From: AP-15 sp963785565
GTDB lineage: Bacteria; Pseudomonadota; Alphaproteobacteria; ATCC43930; CGMCC-115725
Direction: 5' to 3'
NCBI GenBank assembly: GCA_963785565.1
Contig: CAWAVV010000001.1
Location: forward strand, 26,086 to 90,085
DNA: 64,000 nucleotides
The position numbers were made by a program, and so were the translations under genes. Of the stretch, positions 1 to 8,999 are shown one piece after another; position 1 is the first letter of the stretch, and the number at the start of each line of letters is the position of its first letter. The notes under the pieces are model-generated. The model ran no database searches. It was not told where the DNA came from and saw only the letters and a program-made list of their open reading frames with translations.

Positions 1-14
1 GCCGTTGATGCCAT
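1..14 (-). CDS. Possible start of a gene running off the left edge
   Basis: On the minus strand an ATG at 14-12 opens a frame reading Met-Ala-Ser-Thr before the window ends. A GGAG ribosome-binding sequence lies 7 bases upstream, and a TTGACA hexamer lies about 60 bases further up without a convincing -10 box. The product cannot be identified from four codons. Only the start signal supports the call. Confidence 0.3.
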
Positions 15-219
15 GGCTTTCTCCGGTGTGAGCGGGTTACGCCGGAAATCAGCGCATACGCCTCAATCCACTGTCAAGCACGGCCAATCCTCCGAAAAGC
101 GGGCGTTGGCCTTCGGCAATCGCTTCGCCGCGCTGGCCTGTTCGTTCGCCGGATCGGCCGGTGACAAAGTAAGTTCAATCAGCGTATATCTACTAACCTG
201 CTAAAGTAATTGGAGCTAT

Positions 220-294
220 TGGTGCCGGGTGAGGGATTCGAACCCCCGACCTTCGGTTTACAAAACCGCTGCACTGCCACTGTGCTAACCCGGC
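220..294 (-). tRNA. tRNA-Thr (anticodon UGU)
   Basis: A 75-base cloverleaf reads on the minus strand with acceptor stem GCCGGGT pairing with ACCCGGC, a T-loop with GTTCGAATC, anticodon loop TTTGTAA giving UGU, and an encoded 3' CCA at 222-220. The closest neighbour is a tyrosine-recombinase remnant, which lies on the 5' side of the tRNA. That is not the usual orientation for integration into the tRNA 3' end. Confidence 0.95.
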
Positions 295-388
295 GCAGTG
301 TAACGATATCAAAATGACTGGGATGGGACGAGGCGGAACAGTTCCAGAACATGCTAAAAGCTGCCACCGGATTTGCCCCCGGATTGGC

Positions 389-636
389 TTATCGCAGATG
401 CGGGCGCAACGCCGTGTGGAACAATTCGACCGCCCTTTGCTGCATGCCCTCGATCGCGTGCGTGTAGATCGACAGGGTGACATAGGGGTTCGCATGCCCG
501 GCGCGCTCGCTGACCACGGCGACATTAACGCCAGCGCTGAGCAACTGGCTCAGGTGTGAGTGCCGCAGGCTGGGCAGATATCCGATCCGAGCCGGCGCGC
601 CAAGCCCACGAAATCCTTCGAGAGGCGATCAGGATC
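389..636 (-). pseudogene. Tyrosine recombinase (phage-type integrase) C-terminal remnant
   Basis: The minus strand encodes the last part of a tyrosine integrase: LRHSHLSQLLSAGV (the catalytic HxxR-type box), then SERAGHANPYV (box with the third catalytic His), then SIYTHA with the likely nucleophilic Tyr, ending in a stop at 391-389. Upstream, DRLSKDF matches integrase sequence just before this box but sits in another frame, so there is a frameshift near 560-575. The core-binding and N-terminal domains are absent. It is a fossil of a mobile element between tRNA-Thr and the unknown gene at 646-1377, and cannot be functional. Confidence 0.8.
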
Positions 637-645
637 TTAACTTGA

Positions 646-1377
646 TTACAGATGGGGCGGGACCAGCTCCCTAAGCCAGCACTGCAGAACAGTACGCAGA
701 TGATCGCGCGCCTCGTATAGCGATAGTGGCCGTTTTGGAAGTGTTCGTTTTGGAGGTTTCTCCATCGCGTGCCGGTGGAAGTTCGCTGTACGATGAAGAT
801 TTTCGAGCACTGACTCGTCTAACCATTTTTTGCAGAGAAGCGCCTTTCCTCCGCCTACAGCAGAGCGAACTACTTCATATGTTTTGTAAAGGCTATACCA
901 GCTATTGGGCTCAGCGAAATATTTTGTGGCATCGGCCAACTGTAGATTACGTTCGGCGAGGGCAACCCAAACTCCCGCCGGCACCGGATGGGGAAGTACA
1001 CTTCCAGCCCCAATCTTGGCCAGAGCTTCAATTTGCAAGCTGTCCACTCTCTCAACCTCAACGACAGGGACACGTGAGCCATCCTCTCGCACTGTGATCG
1101 GAAGTCCCATGATTACTGGTTCATCACTGCCATACCAGATTTTAGCCACTCCGTTCATCAACGCGAGGACTTCGGTAGCAACTCCCCGTATTTCGGTATC
1201 TTTGATCCCGTCGAAGCTGGACGTGTGAAGGTAATACCTTGGGGGGCGATCGCTGGACTGCTCACACTCCACGCGGAAGTCTCCGCTAGGAAACCAGCTC
1301 GCCCAATTTGACAGGTCGCCTGGTCGACCCTGTTGGTCAATTATCCAGCTTATAATTGCGCCGCCTTCAGCCTTCAT
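646..1377 (-). CDS. Hypothetical protein, 243 aa
   Basis: I do not recognise this protein. The start at 1377 is chosen because AAGGAAGGAG lies 5 bases upstream. An upstream ATG at 1419 has no such signal. The protein is soluble-looking, without signal peptide or membrane segments. Visible segments are SWIIDQQGRPGDLSNW near the start, a middle part with VVEVERVDSLQIEALAKIG, and a basic C-terminus with KPPKRTLPKRP. It lies directly beside a dead integrase, so it may be cargo of the same decayed element. Codon choice is less GC-biased than in the housekeeping genes of the window, which fits acquired DNA. Confidence 0.6.
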   Translation of the reverse strand: MKAEGGAIISWIIDQQGRPGDLSNWASWFPSGDFRVECEQSSDRPPRYYLHTSSFDGIKDTEIRGVATEVLALMNGVAKIWYGSDEPVIMGLPITVREDGSRVPVVEVERVDSLQIEALAKIGAGSVLPHPVPAGVWVALAERNLQLADATKYFAEPNSWYSLYKTYEVVRSAVGGGKALLCKKWLDESVLENLHRTANFHRHAMEKPPKRTLPKRPLSLYEARDHLRTVLQCWLRELVPPHL

Positions 1378-1760
1378 TCGTGCTCCTTCCTTGAGCGATC
1401 CGCCGCGGATCGTCGCCACGGGCCTCCCTCAATATGGTGGCCTGGCGGCCACCACCTAATCGGGGGCGGCGCCGAGAGGTTGGGCCGGCCGGCGACACGT
1501 TCCTGAATTCATTTGTATCTCCCGCGGCGCTCAGCCATCTACATGAGTCTCGTCATCGATGATAAGTCCGACGCAATACCTTGCGACATGACTGGGACTA
1601 CGGTCGAAACAAGCAACCGATTGCTGCGGTACCCATTGCCCTGACGGTAACCAGCAACATTGCACCTACGTTCGCGCGCCCGACCGTTGTGCGAACATCC
1701 TTGCATGAGTCGAGAACAGCCAACGGGCTAATTTGGCGCCTCGGTGCAGGAGAAACACGA
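1378..1760. other. Intergenic region between divergent genes
   Basis: About 380 bases separate the unknown minus-strand gene from the molybdenum hydroxylase. A small hairpin, GTGGCC-TGGC-GGCCAC, lies near 1438-1453. The hydroxylase frame stays open back to 1581, but that extension (MRHDWDYGRNKQ onward) does not resemble the family and has no ribosome-binding site. I see no other gene or convincing promoter. Confidence 0.5.
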
Positions 1761-4127
1761 GTGACCTCATCAAACACGGCGGCGAACGGAATTGGCCAGC
1801 CGGTCCGGCGCAAGGAGGATTTCCGGCTCCTCACCGGCAGGGGCAGTTTTGCCGACGACCTGGTTGTGCCGAGCTTGGCGCACGCGGTGATGGTGCGCTC
1901 ACCCCACGCCCATGCGCGCATCGTCTCGGTAAAGAAGGGGGCGGCGCTCGCGGCGCCCGGTGTGCTCGCGGTCCTTACCGGCGCCGACTATGTCGCCGAC
2001 GGGCTGGCGCCGATCCCGCATAATGCCGGCCTTATGGGGCCACCCGATGTGAAGGTGCGAACGCGTGGCTTCACCCCGATCGCGACCGCTCATTTTCCGA
2101 TGCCGCCCGATAAGGCACGCTTTGTCGGCGAGCCGATCGCCATGATCGTGGCCGAAACCATCGATCAGGCCAAGGACGCGGCCGAGTTGATCGAGATCGC
2201 CTATGAGCCGCTGCCCGCGGTGACGCGCGCCGTGGACGCGGTGAAACCCGGCGCCGCGCAGCTGTGGGACGGTGCGCCGGCTAATCTCTGTGTCGATATC
2301 GAGGTTGGCGACCAAGCCGGTGCCGCCGATGCGTTCAGCCGCGCGGCCGAAATCGTGCGGCTCGACACCTGGGTGCAGCGAGTCACCGGCGTCCCGATGG
2401 AAACGCGAACCACGACGGCCGAATACGACGAGGCGAGCGGGCAATACACCCTCCACGCCGGGAGCGGCCGCGGCGTAGCCAAGCTCCGGCTCGACCTCGC
2501 TCAAGTTCTCGGCGTGCCGGCGGAGCAGGTGCGCTGCGTGTGCAAGGACATGGGCGGGAATTTCGGTACGCGCAACTTCTTCTACCCCGAATATGCTCTC
2601 CTCGCCTGGGCGGCGCGCCGGGTCGGTCGGCCGATCAAGTGGACCTGCGAACGCAGCGAGGCATTCCTCAGCGATTATCAGGGCCGCGACCTCACGGTCG
2701 AAGCCGAGCTCGCCCTCGATCGGGAGGGGAATTTCCTCGCCGTTCGGGGCTCGAATTTGAGCAATCTCGGCGGGCATGCCGCCGCCTTTGTGTCATTGCA
2801 AAAAGGGCTCGGCCTGATGCCGAGCGTCTATCGCATCCCGGTCGGTTATTTCCGCGGCCGCGGCGCCGTCAGCAACACGGTCTCGACCACCCCCTATCGC
2901 AGCGCCGGCCGACCCGAGGTGATCTTTGTCATCGAACGGCTGATCGATCTGGCGGCGGACCGGCTCGGCCTCGACCCGGTGGCGCTGCGCCGCCGGAACA
3001 TGATCCCGCCGGGGGCTCAGCCTTTCGCCAACCCCCTCGGCATCACCTACGACAGCGGCCGATACGAGGCGGCGATGAACACGGCTCTTGCGCTCGCCGA
3101 TTGGGACGGGTTTGCGGCCCGGCGCGCCGAGGCTGGGCGACGCGGCAAATTGCGCGGCATCGGCATCGCCAATTATGTCGAGATCACCAGCGGCGCCCCG
3201 CGCGAGCGCACGGAGATCACGGTGCTTCCCGAAGGCCGGGTCGAGCTGGTGATGGGCACAATGTCCTCTGGACAAGGCCACGAGACGAGTTTCGCGCAGC
3301 TCGTCACCGAATGGCTTGGCGTGCCGTTCGAGAGCATCGTTTACGTCGCCCATGACACCGCGCGAGTACAGGCTGGTGGAGGTTCTCATTCGGGCCGCTC
3401 GATGAAGTTGGCCACCACGATCATCGGCAAGGCGACCGACGACATCATCGACACCGGCCGCAAGATCGCCGGCTTTTTGCTCGAGACCGGCGAAATCGAC
3501 ATCGAGTTCGAGCGCGGCCGCTACCGGGTCGCCGGCACCGATCGCGAGATCGGCATCTTCGAGGTTGCCGCGGCCGCAATCGCACGCAAGGACTTGCCGC
3601 CGGACCTGCAGGGGCCGCTCGCCGGCATCTCCGACCAGACGCTGCCGGTCGCGAGCTTTCCCTACGGCGCGCAGGTGTGTGAGGTCGAGGTTGATGCCGA
3701 TACAGGCGAGGTTCGGATCGTCGCCTACGTTGCGGTCGACGATGTCGGCCGAGCAATCAACCCGCTGATCCTGCACGGTCAGACGCATGGCGGAATTGCC
3801 CAAGGGGTGGGTCAGGCGCTGCTCGAGAACAGCTATTATGACCCGGGGAACGGGCAGTTGCTGACCTCGAGCTTTGTGGATTACGCAATGCCGCGCGCCG
3901 ACAATTTCCCGTTCTTGGCCACCGCGCTCAGCGAAGTGCCGACGCCATCCAACCGGCTCGGCGTCCGATCCGGGGGCGAGGGCGGCACCACACCGGCGCT
4001 TGCCGCGGTGATCAACGCGATCGTCGATGCGCTGGCCGAGCTCGGGGTGCGCCATATCGAGATGCCGGCGACGCCCGAGCGGGTCTGGCGCGCCATTCAG
4101 GCGGCACGCCCGGCCGCGGCGGGATGA
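1761..4127 (+). CDS. Xanthine dehydrogenase-family molybdenum-binding large subunit
   Basis: 788 aa, the normal length for the large (molybdopterin-cytosine dinucleotide) subunit of CoxL/xanthine dehydrogenase-type hydroxylases. It opens with the family signature IGQPVRRKEDFRLLTGRGSF and continues through the MGGNFGTRNFFYPEY region, TPYRSAGRPE near the active site, SSGQGHETSFAQ, VDDVGRAINPLI and the C-terminal RSGGEGGTTPAL segment that carries the catalytic Glu. It ends EMPATPERVWRAI. The active-site loop is not the AYxCSFR of true CO dehydrogenase, so CO is an unlikely substrate. The GTG start at 1761 follows CAGGAG by 8 bases. No FAD or iron-sulfur subunit gene is adjacent. The substrate is unknown. 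The paralogue at 34540-36903 shares its GGEGG variant. Confidence 0.9.
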   Translation: MTSSNTAANGIGQPVRRKEDFRLLTGRGSFADDLVVPSLAHAVMVRSPHAHARIVSVKKGAALAAPGVLAVLTGADYVADGLAPIPHNAGLMGPPDVKVRTRGFTPIATAHFPMPPDKARFVGEPIAMIVAETIDQAKDAAELIEIAYEPLPAVTRAVDAVKPGAAQLWDGAPANLCVDIEVGDQAGAADAFSRAAEIVRLDTWVQRVTGVPMETRTTTAEYDEASGQYTLHAGSGRGVAKLRLDLAQVLGVPAEQVRCVCKDMGGNFGTRNFFYPEYALLAWAARRVGRPIKWTCERSEAFLSDYQGRDLTVEAELALDREGNFLAVRGSNLSNLGGHAAAFVSLQKGLGLMPSVYRIPVGYFRGRGAVSNTVSTTPYRSAGRPEVIFVIERLIDLAADRLGLDPVALRRRNMIPPGAQPFANPLGITYDSGRYEAAMNTALALADWDGFAARRAEAGRRGKLRGIGIANYVEITSGAPRERTEITVLPEGRVELVMGTMSSGQGHETSFAQLVTEWLGVPFESIVYVAHDTARVQAGGGSHSGRSMKLATTIIGKATDDIIDTGRKIAGFLLETGEIDIEFERGRYRVAGTDREIGIFEVAAAAIARKDLPPDLQGPLAGISDQTLPVASFPYGAQVCEVEVDADTGEVRIVAYVAVDDVGRAINPLILHGQTHGGIAQGVGQALLENSYYDPGNGQLLTSSFVDYAMPRADNFPFLATALSEVPTPSNRLGVRSGGEGGTTPALAAVINAIVDALAELGVRHIEMPATPERVWRAIQAARPAAAG

Positions 4128-4218
4128 CCGCAATCCATCAGGGGCCGGGCCGGGCGGCGAGCTGACCGCGAGGACCGGACGCTCGCGGGCGGGCGTTTTT
4201 CGGACCCTCGTCGGACAT

Positions 4219-4256
4219 GACAATGCCCGAAGCCGGCTGGGCTTCGGGGCATTGTC
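4219..4256 (-). terminator. Strong hairpin between the rRNA operon and the hydroxylase gene
   Basis: GACAATGCCC-GAAGCC and its near-perfect complement enclose a GGCT loop, giving a stem of about 16 pairs with one bulge. It lies between the 3' end of tRNA-fMet and the convergent hydroxylase stop codon, so it may end transcription from either side. There is no long U-tract, so the mechanism is uncertain. Confidence 0.55.
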
Positions 4257-4283
4257 CCATACAATTGTAACTACGGAGAAAAA

Positions 4284-4360
<77 letters not shown>

Positions 4361-4469
4361 GCGATGTGTGTTGGGGGGCGTGTTGGGGCCGCCGGGTCGA
4401 GGCGGGGCGCGGTGTGCCGCGGCGGGTTGGGGGCCCGCGGATCAAGTCCGGGGGGTGGGGGGTTTGGCG

Positions 4470-4588
4470 AGCCTGGCGGCGACCTGCTCTTCCGCCGCTT
4501 GAGCGGCAGTACCATCGGCGCTGAGGGTTTTCACGGCCGAGTTCGGGATGGGATCGGGTGTTTGGCCCCTCGCTGTGGCCACCAGGCT
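4470..4588 (-). rRNA. rrf: 5S ribosomal RNA
   Basis: About 118 bases on the minus strand begin GCCTGGTGGCCACAGCG, pass the conserved ACCCGATCCCATCCCGAAC segment and close with the complementary GCCAGGC. The ends are set by the terminal helix and are accurate to about two bases. It lies between 23S and tRNA-fMet. Confidence 0.93.
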
Positions 4589-4885
4589 GGCCAAGCCCCC
4601 CTGGCCTTACTGCCCCCTAGGGGTATTACAGCCCTGGCATTATCGCCCCCGCGGGGGTTTGCGCCCCTTGAGGGTTGCGCCCCGGCGGTTGCGCGCCCCG
4701 GCGGCGCCCTTGATGCGCCCTTTGATGATCCCTTGATAATCCCTTGGGGGGGATGGCCGGGCGGGATTTGTGAAGGCGGCGGGGGAAGTGTCTGGCGGGC
4801 GGCGGGCGGATGCCTGATGGGCGCTTGCCGCTGCACGCCGGCGGTTTTCCGGCTCTCTCCGGCTGATGCCGGAGAAAAGCATTCG
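4589..4885 (-). other. 23S-5S spacer
   Basis: About 297 bases of GC-rich transcribed spacer with many short G-runs and C-runs (for example CCCCCTAGGGG and CCCCCGCGGGGG), which can pair locally. No tRNA and no coding region are visible. Open frames across it are artefacts of GC content. Confidence 0.6.
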
Positions 4886-5196
4886 GATCGGGCGGGTTCG
4901 AGCGATTAGTACCGGTCGGCTGCGCGGATTGCTCCGCTTCCACTTCCGGCCTATCGACGTGGTGGTCTTCCACGGCTCTCGACGAGACCTGGTTTTGAGG
5001 AGGGTTTCCCGCTTAGATGCGTTCAGCGGTTATCCCGTCCGCACTTAGCTACCCGGCGTTGCGGCGGGCGCCACAACCGGTCCACCAGAGGTGCGTCCCT
5101 CCCGGTCCTCTCGTACTGGGGAGAGCGCCTCGCAAGTCTCGAACACCCACGGCAGATAGGGACCGAACTGTCTCACGACGTTCTAAACCCAGCTCA

Positions 5197-5240
<44 letters not shown>

Positions 5241-5241
5241 C

Positions 5242-5281
<40 letters not shown>

Positions 5282-5310
5282 GACGCCGTCGATATGGACT
5301 CTTGGGCGTC

Positions 5311-5358
<48 letters not shown>

Positions 5359-5794
5359 GTCCACGTGGGACCACCGGATCACTATGGCCGACTTTCGTCT
5401 CTGCTCGAGCCGTCGCTCTCGCAGTCAGGCGGGCTTGTGCCATTGCACTCGACAGCTGATTTCCGACCAGCCTGAGCCCACCATCGCGCGCCTCCGTTAC
5501 TCTTTGGGAGGCGACCGCCCCAGTCAAACTACCCACCATGCAGGGTCCCGGCCCGGGGATCGCCCAGGCGCGGTTAGATGCCAGAGACCGTGAGAGCGGT
5601 ATTTCAAGGTTGCCTCCACCCCAACTGGCGCCAGGGCTTCAACGGCTCCCGCCTATCCTACACACACCATCCCTAACACCACTGCAAAGCTGTAGTAAAG
5701 GTGCACGGGGTCTTTCCGTCTGACCGCGGGGACTCCGCATCTTCACGGAGAATTCAATTTCGCTGAGCCGGTGTTGGAGACAGCGGGGAAGTCG

Positions 5795-5891
<97 letters not shown>

Positions 5892-6464
5892 GAGCGTGAA
5901 CCCCTCCTCTTAACCTTCCGGCACCGGGCAGGCGTCAGACCCTATACGTCGTCTTGCGACTTCGCAGAGCCCTGTGTTTTTAGTAAACAGTCGCCACCCC
6001 CTCCTCTGTGCCCCCCGCCCCTGCTTGCGCAAGGACGGGGCCCCCTTCTCCCGAAGTTACGGGGGCATTTTGCCGAGTTCCTTCAACACCGTTCTCTCAA
6101 ACGCCTGGGTATGCTCTACCAGTCCACCAGTGTCGGTTTCGGGTACGGTCTATGATGCCGGCGCTGTTTCCCGGAAGTCCTTCGCCGCCCCCCCAATCCA
6201 TTAAGGGAGAACGACTTGCGGCCTTCGTCACGCTCGGCAGGCGGAGGAATATTAACCCCCTTCCCATCGGCTGCGGCTTTCGCCCTCGCCTTAGGGGCCC
6301 GGCTAACCCTGCGCGGAATGACCTTGCGCAGGAACCCTTGGACTTTCGGCGTGAGGGGTTCTCACCCTCATTTACGCTACTCATGTCAGCATTCGCACTT
6401 CCGATGCCTCCACCAGGGCTCGCGCCCCGGCTTCGCCGGCCTACGGAACGCTCCGCTACCGCGT

Positions 6465-6925
6465 CAGAGGACAGAAGACGGACGACAGATGACGGATATC
6501 GGCGACCGAATGCTCAAGCCTTATCGGCAAGGCTCTGCAGCATCCGCGTGATCCGCTGATAGTCGTCGCGCCATCCTTGCCAAGTCACCTCGTCGATATA
6601 GCCGAGATCGAGAGCATAGCGCAGCCACACTCGCATCTCGTCCGACGAACCGATCGCCATCCGCAGAAAGCGTTTGAACTCCGCCTTCGAGCCCTTCTGG
6701 CGACCGTAACCCTCGGCAATATTCGCACAGATGGATTTCGAGGCCCGCCGTATCTGGTCGGCCAGAGCGCGCTGCTCCACCGCCGGAAACTCAAGGCTCG
6801 CACGATGGATCGCAAGCGATACCCGGTAGGCGCGGCGAAAGACCTCCAGGTCTTCGAACGACACCACCTTGCCGCGTGCTTCCATCGGTCCTCTGTCGTC
6901 TGTCGTCTGTCTTCCGTCCTCTGAC
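6465..6925 (-). other. 23S rRNA intervening sequence (helix 45 position)
   Basis: The insertion interrupts normal 23S sequence between ...CTCCGCTACCGCG and ACCCGCAGCTTCGG (plus-strand reading). Its two ends are inverted copies of a degenerate repeat: left GAGGACAGAAGACGGACGAC, right its complement at 6895-6925. The ends can form the long stem that RNase III cuts in known intervening sequences. It encloses the four-helix-bundle gene at 6514-6885, on the same strand as the rRNA. Confidence 0.88.
6514..6885 (-). CDS. Four-helix-bundle 23S intervening-sequence protein
   Basis: 123 aa, the normal size of the S23/IVS protein family, which are small alpha-helical bundles found almost only in such rRNA insertions and diversity-generating elements. 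Key segments are FEDLEVFRRAYRVSLAIHR in helix 1, the ADQIRRASKSICANIAEGYG signature, KAEFKRFLRMAIGSSDE and a C-terminal RITRMLQSL. The ATG at 6885 follows AGAGGA, which is part of the flanking repeat, so the repeat supplies the ribosome-binding site. A GTG at 6927 would add 14 residues encoded by the repeat itself. The gene is transcribed with the rRNA. The family may bind nucleic acid or protein partners; its cellular role is not settled. Confidence 0.88.
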   Translation of the reverse strand: MEARGKVVSFEDLEVFRRAYRVSLAIHRASLEFPAVEQRALADQIRRASKSICANIAEGYGRQKGSKAEFKRFLRMAIGSSDEMRVWLRYALDLGYIDEVTWQGWRDDYQRITRMLQSLADKA

Positions 6926-6985
6926 ACCCGCAGCTTCGGTGCGTGGCTTGAGCCCCGTTACATTTTCGGCGCCGGACAGCTGTTC

Positions 6986-7018
<33 letters not shown>

Positions 7019-7472
7019 GGCTGCTTCTGAGCCAACCTCCTGGTTGTCTTGGCCGTCCCACATCCTTTCCCACTTAGCCACGACTGGGGGACCTTAGCTG
7101 GCGGTCTGGGCTGTTCCCCTCTCGACGACGGACCTTAGCACCCGCCGTCTGGCTGCCGCTCTGCGCTCGCCGGTATTCGTAGTTTGGTTAGGTTTGGTAA
7201 GGCTCGCGCCCCCCTAGCCCATCCAGTGCTCTACCCCCGGCGCCGACCAAGCGACGCTCTACCTCAATAGATTTCGCGGAGAACCAGCTATTTCCGGGTT
7301 TGATTGGCCTTTCACCCCTAGCCACAAGTCATCCCCTACTTTTGCAACAGTAGTGGGTTCGGTCCTCCAGTGCGTGTTACCGCACCTTCAACCTGCCCAT
7401 GGCTAGATCACCCGGTTTCGGGTCTGATCCCGGCAACTGTTGTCCCTTGCTGGTTGCCCAGCAAAAAACGCG

Positions 7473-7505
<33 letters not shown>

Positions 7506-7570
7506 GCCTAACGGCTTAAGCTTGCTGCCAAGACCAACTCGCTGACCCATTATACAAAAGGTACGCCGTC

Positions 7571-7648
7571 AGACCGACGACAGAGAACGGACGACAGAGG
7601 ACAGATAAATCTGCCGTCCGTCGTCTGTCTTCTGTCGTCCGTCCTCCG
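7571..7648 (-). repeat. Hairpin insertion in 23S (helix 25 position)
   Basis: About 75 bases replace a short loop between GGTACGCCGTC and CCGACTGCTTGTAGG. The two arms (GACGACAGAGAACGGACGAC and its imperfect complement) form a stem of about 33 pairs around an AGATAAATCT tip. The arms use the same degenerate repeat as the larger intervening sequence but enclose no gene. Confidence 0.8.
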
Positions 7649-8025
7649 ACTGCTTGTAGGCATCCGGTTTCAGGAACTGTTTCACTCCCCTCGTCGGGGT
7701 GCTTTTCACCTTTCCCTCACGGTACTGGTACACTATCGGTCACTGAGGAGTACTTAGGCTTGGAGGGTGGTCCCCCCATGTTCAGACAGGATTGCTCGTG
7801 TCCCGCCCTACTCGAGGACTGTCGATCCGGTTTCCCGTACGGGGCTGTCACCCGCTATGGCCCGCCTTTCCAGACGCTTCCGGTACCAAAATCAACAGCC
7901 GCTGGCCTGGTCCGCTTTCGCTCGCCACTACTCGCGGAGTCTCGGTTGATGTCCGTTCCTCCGGCTACTGAGATGTTTCAGTTCGCCGGGTTCGCCTCCC
8001 GAACCTATGAATTCAGCGCGGGATA

Positions 8026-8044
8026 CCCCGGATCAAGTCCGGGG
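8026..8044 (-). repeat. Palindrome inside 23S near nucleotide 150
   Basis: CCCCGGATCAAGTCCGGGG is a near-perfect palindrome sitting at the tip of a 5'-proximal 23S helix, close to the helix 9 region where alphaproteobacteria often carry intervening sequences. A partial copy (GGATCAAGTCCGGGG) lies at about 4439-4453 in the spacer after 5S. This motif is a common alphaproteobacterial interspersed palindrome. Confidence 0.65.
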
Positions 8045-8185
8045 TGGGTTGCCCCATTCGGAGATCCCGGGATCAACGATCGCTCGCATCTCCCCCGGGC
8101 TTTTCGCAGCGTGCCGCGTCCTTCATCGCCTCTCAGTGCCAAGGCATCCACCAGATGCCCTTCATTCGCGCTCGATCGCAAGGGA

Positions 8186-8679
8186 CGCCCTACCCCGCCG
8201 ATGACCCAAGGATCACCCGCGCGGCAAACCGCCCCGGAAAACCGCCGCGCACAGGGGCAAACCCCCACCCTCTTCTCGAAAGGGGGGCAACCCCGCCCGC
8301 GGCCGCTCGCATGAAGACACTTCTCGGACGGCGCCCCGCACACCGGCTGATGCCCCACAGGGCAACAGCCCCACAGAACAACAGCCCATGCCCGCGGCCC
8401 GTCCGCCTCGGTCACATTCACAAATCCGCTTCACCCTTCAATCAACGCCAGCCCCGGAACATCAGCCCCGGAACATCAGCCCCGGAACATCAGCCCCGGA
8501 ACATCAGCCCCGGAACCCCGGCCGCCAGCGCGGGATCTTCCCGCCCGGCCGCCCCGGAACCGGAACCAAACCGGAACCAAACCTGGTCTTCTCCGAGCAT
8601 CGGGCGCAGCGATCAGCAGCTCAGCTGACACAGAGCAGAACCTGGTCTGCGATCGCCGGCGGTCGATTTCGGCGCGAAG
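8186..8679 (-). other. tRNA-Ala to 23S spacer
   Basis: About 494 bases of transcribed spacer. It contains the five-copy tandem repeat at 8450-8516 and imperfect GGAACC(AAA) repeats just beyond it. The rest is GC-rich with no tRNA and no plausible gene. Confidence 0.6.
8450..8516. repeat. Tandem 14-bp repeat in the rRNA spacer
   Basis: Five copies of AGCCCCGGAAC separated by ATC give a 14-bp period. Copies are identical to each other, which suggests recent slippage. There is no spacer diversity, so it is not CRISPR. Confidence 0.9.
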
Positions 8680-8752
8680 TGGAGGTGAACGGGATCGAAC
8701 CGATGACCTCCTGCTTGCAAAGCAGGCGCTCTCCCAACTGAGCTACACCCCC
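8680..8752 (-). tRNA. tRNA-Ala (anticodon UGC)
   Basis: A 73-base cloverleaf in the 16S-23S spacer starts GGGGGTGTAGCTCAG, has the anticodon loop TTTGCAA and the T-arm GGTTCGATCC. The 3' CCA is not encoded. It is part of the rRNA transcript, downstream of tRNA-Ile. Confidence 0.95.
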
Positions 8753-8754
8753 CG

Positions 8755-8822
8755 GAAGACAGCGGACCGACGACAGAGGACAGAACCCAATCCGTCGTCC
8801 GTTCTCTGTCTTCTGTCGTCTG
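8755..8822 (-). repeat. Repeat-family hairpin between tRNA-Ala and tRNA-Ile
   Basis: Arms with GACCGACGACAGAGGACAGA and, inverted, GACGACAGAAGACAGAGAAC flank a short CCCAAT loop. It is the same degenerate repeat that builds the two 23S insertions, here placed exactly between two tRNA genes. Confidence 0.75.
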
Positions 8823-8824
8823 AT

Positions 8825-8901
8825 TGGTGGGCCAGGGAGGATTTGAACCTCCGACCTCACGCTTATCAAGCGCGCGCTCTAACCAGCTGAGCTACTAGCC
8901 C
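8825..8901 (-). tRNA. tRNA-Ile (anticodon GAU)
   Basis: A 77-base cloverleaf on the minus strand starts GGGCTAGTAGCTCAG, has anticodon loop TTGATAA and T-arm GGTTCAAATCC, and encodes CCA at 8827-8825. It is the first tRNA of the 16S-23S spacer. Confidence 0.95.
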
Positions 8902-8999
8902 CACGGGCGGCCCGCAACAGGCAGCCCGCAACGGGGTAGCCCCCCTGGGGCCGCGCCCCAGCGACGCTCGGGAGAAGGGATGCGCAGACGGCGGCGTGG

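Noticed and set aside
220..294. tRNA-Thr as the integration site of the integrase-bearing element.
   Set aside because: The integrase remnant lies on the 5' side of the tRNA, and I could not find a repeated tRNA 3' end in the window.
1761..4127. CO dehydrogenase large subunit (coxL).
   Set aside because: The active-site loop is TPYRSAGR, not AYxCSFR, and no coxM or coxS lies nearby. Other paralogues in the window likewise lack the CO dehydrogenase loop.
8450..8516. CRISPR array.
   Set aside because: Units are 14 bp with identical 3-bp links and no variable spacers. No cas genes are present.
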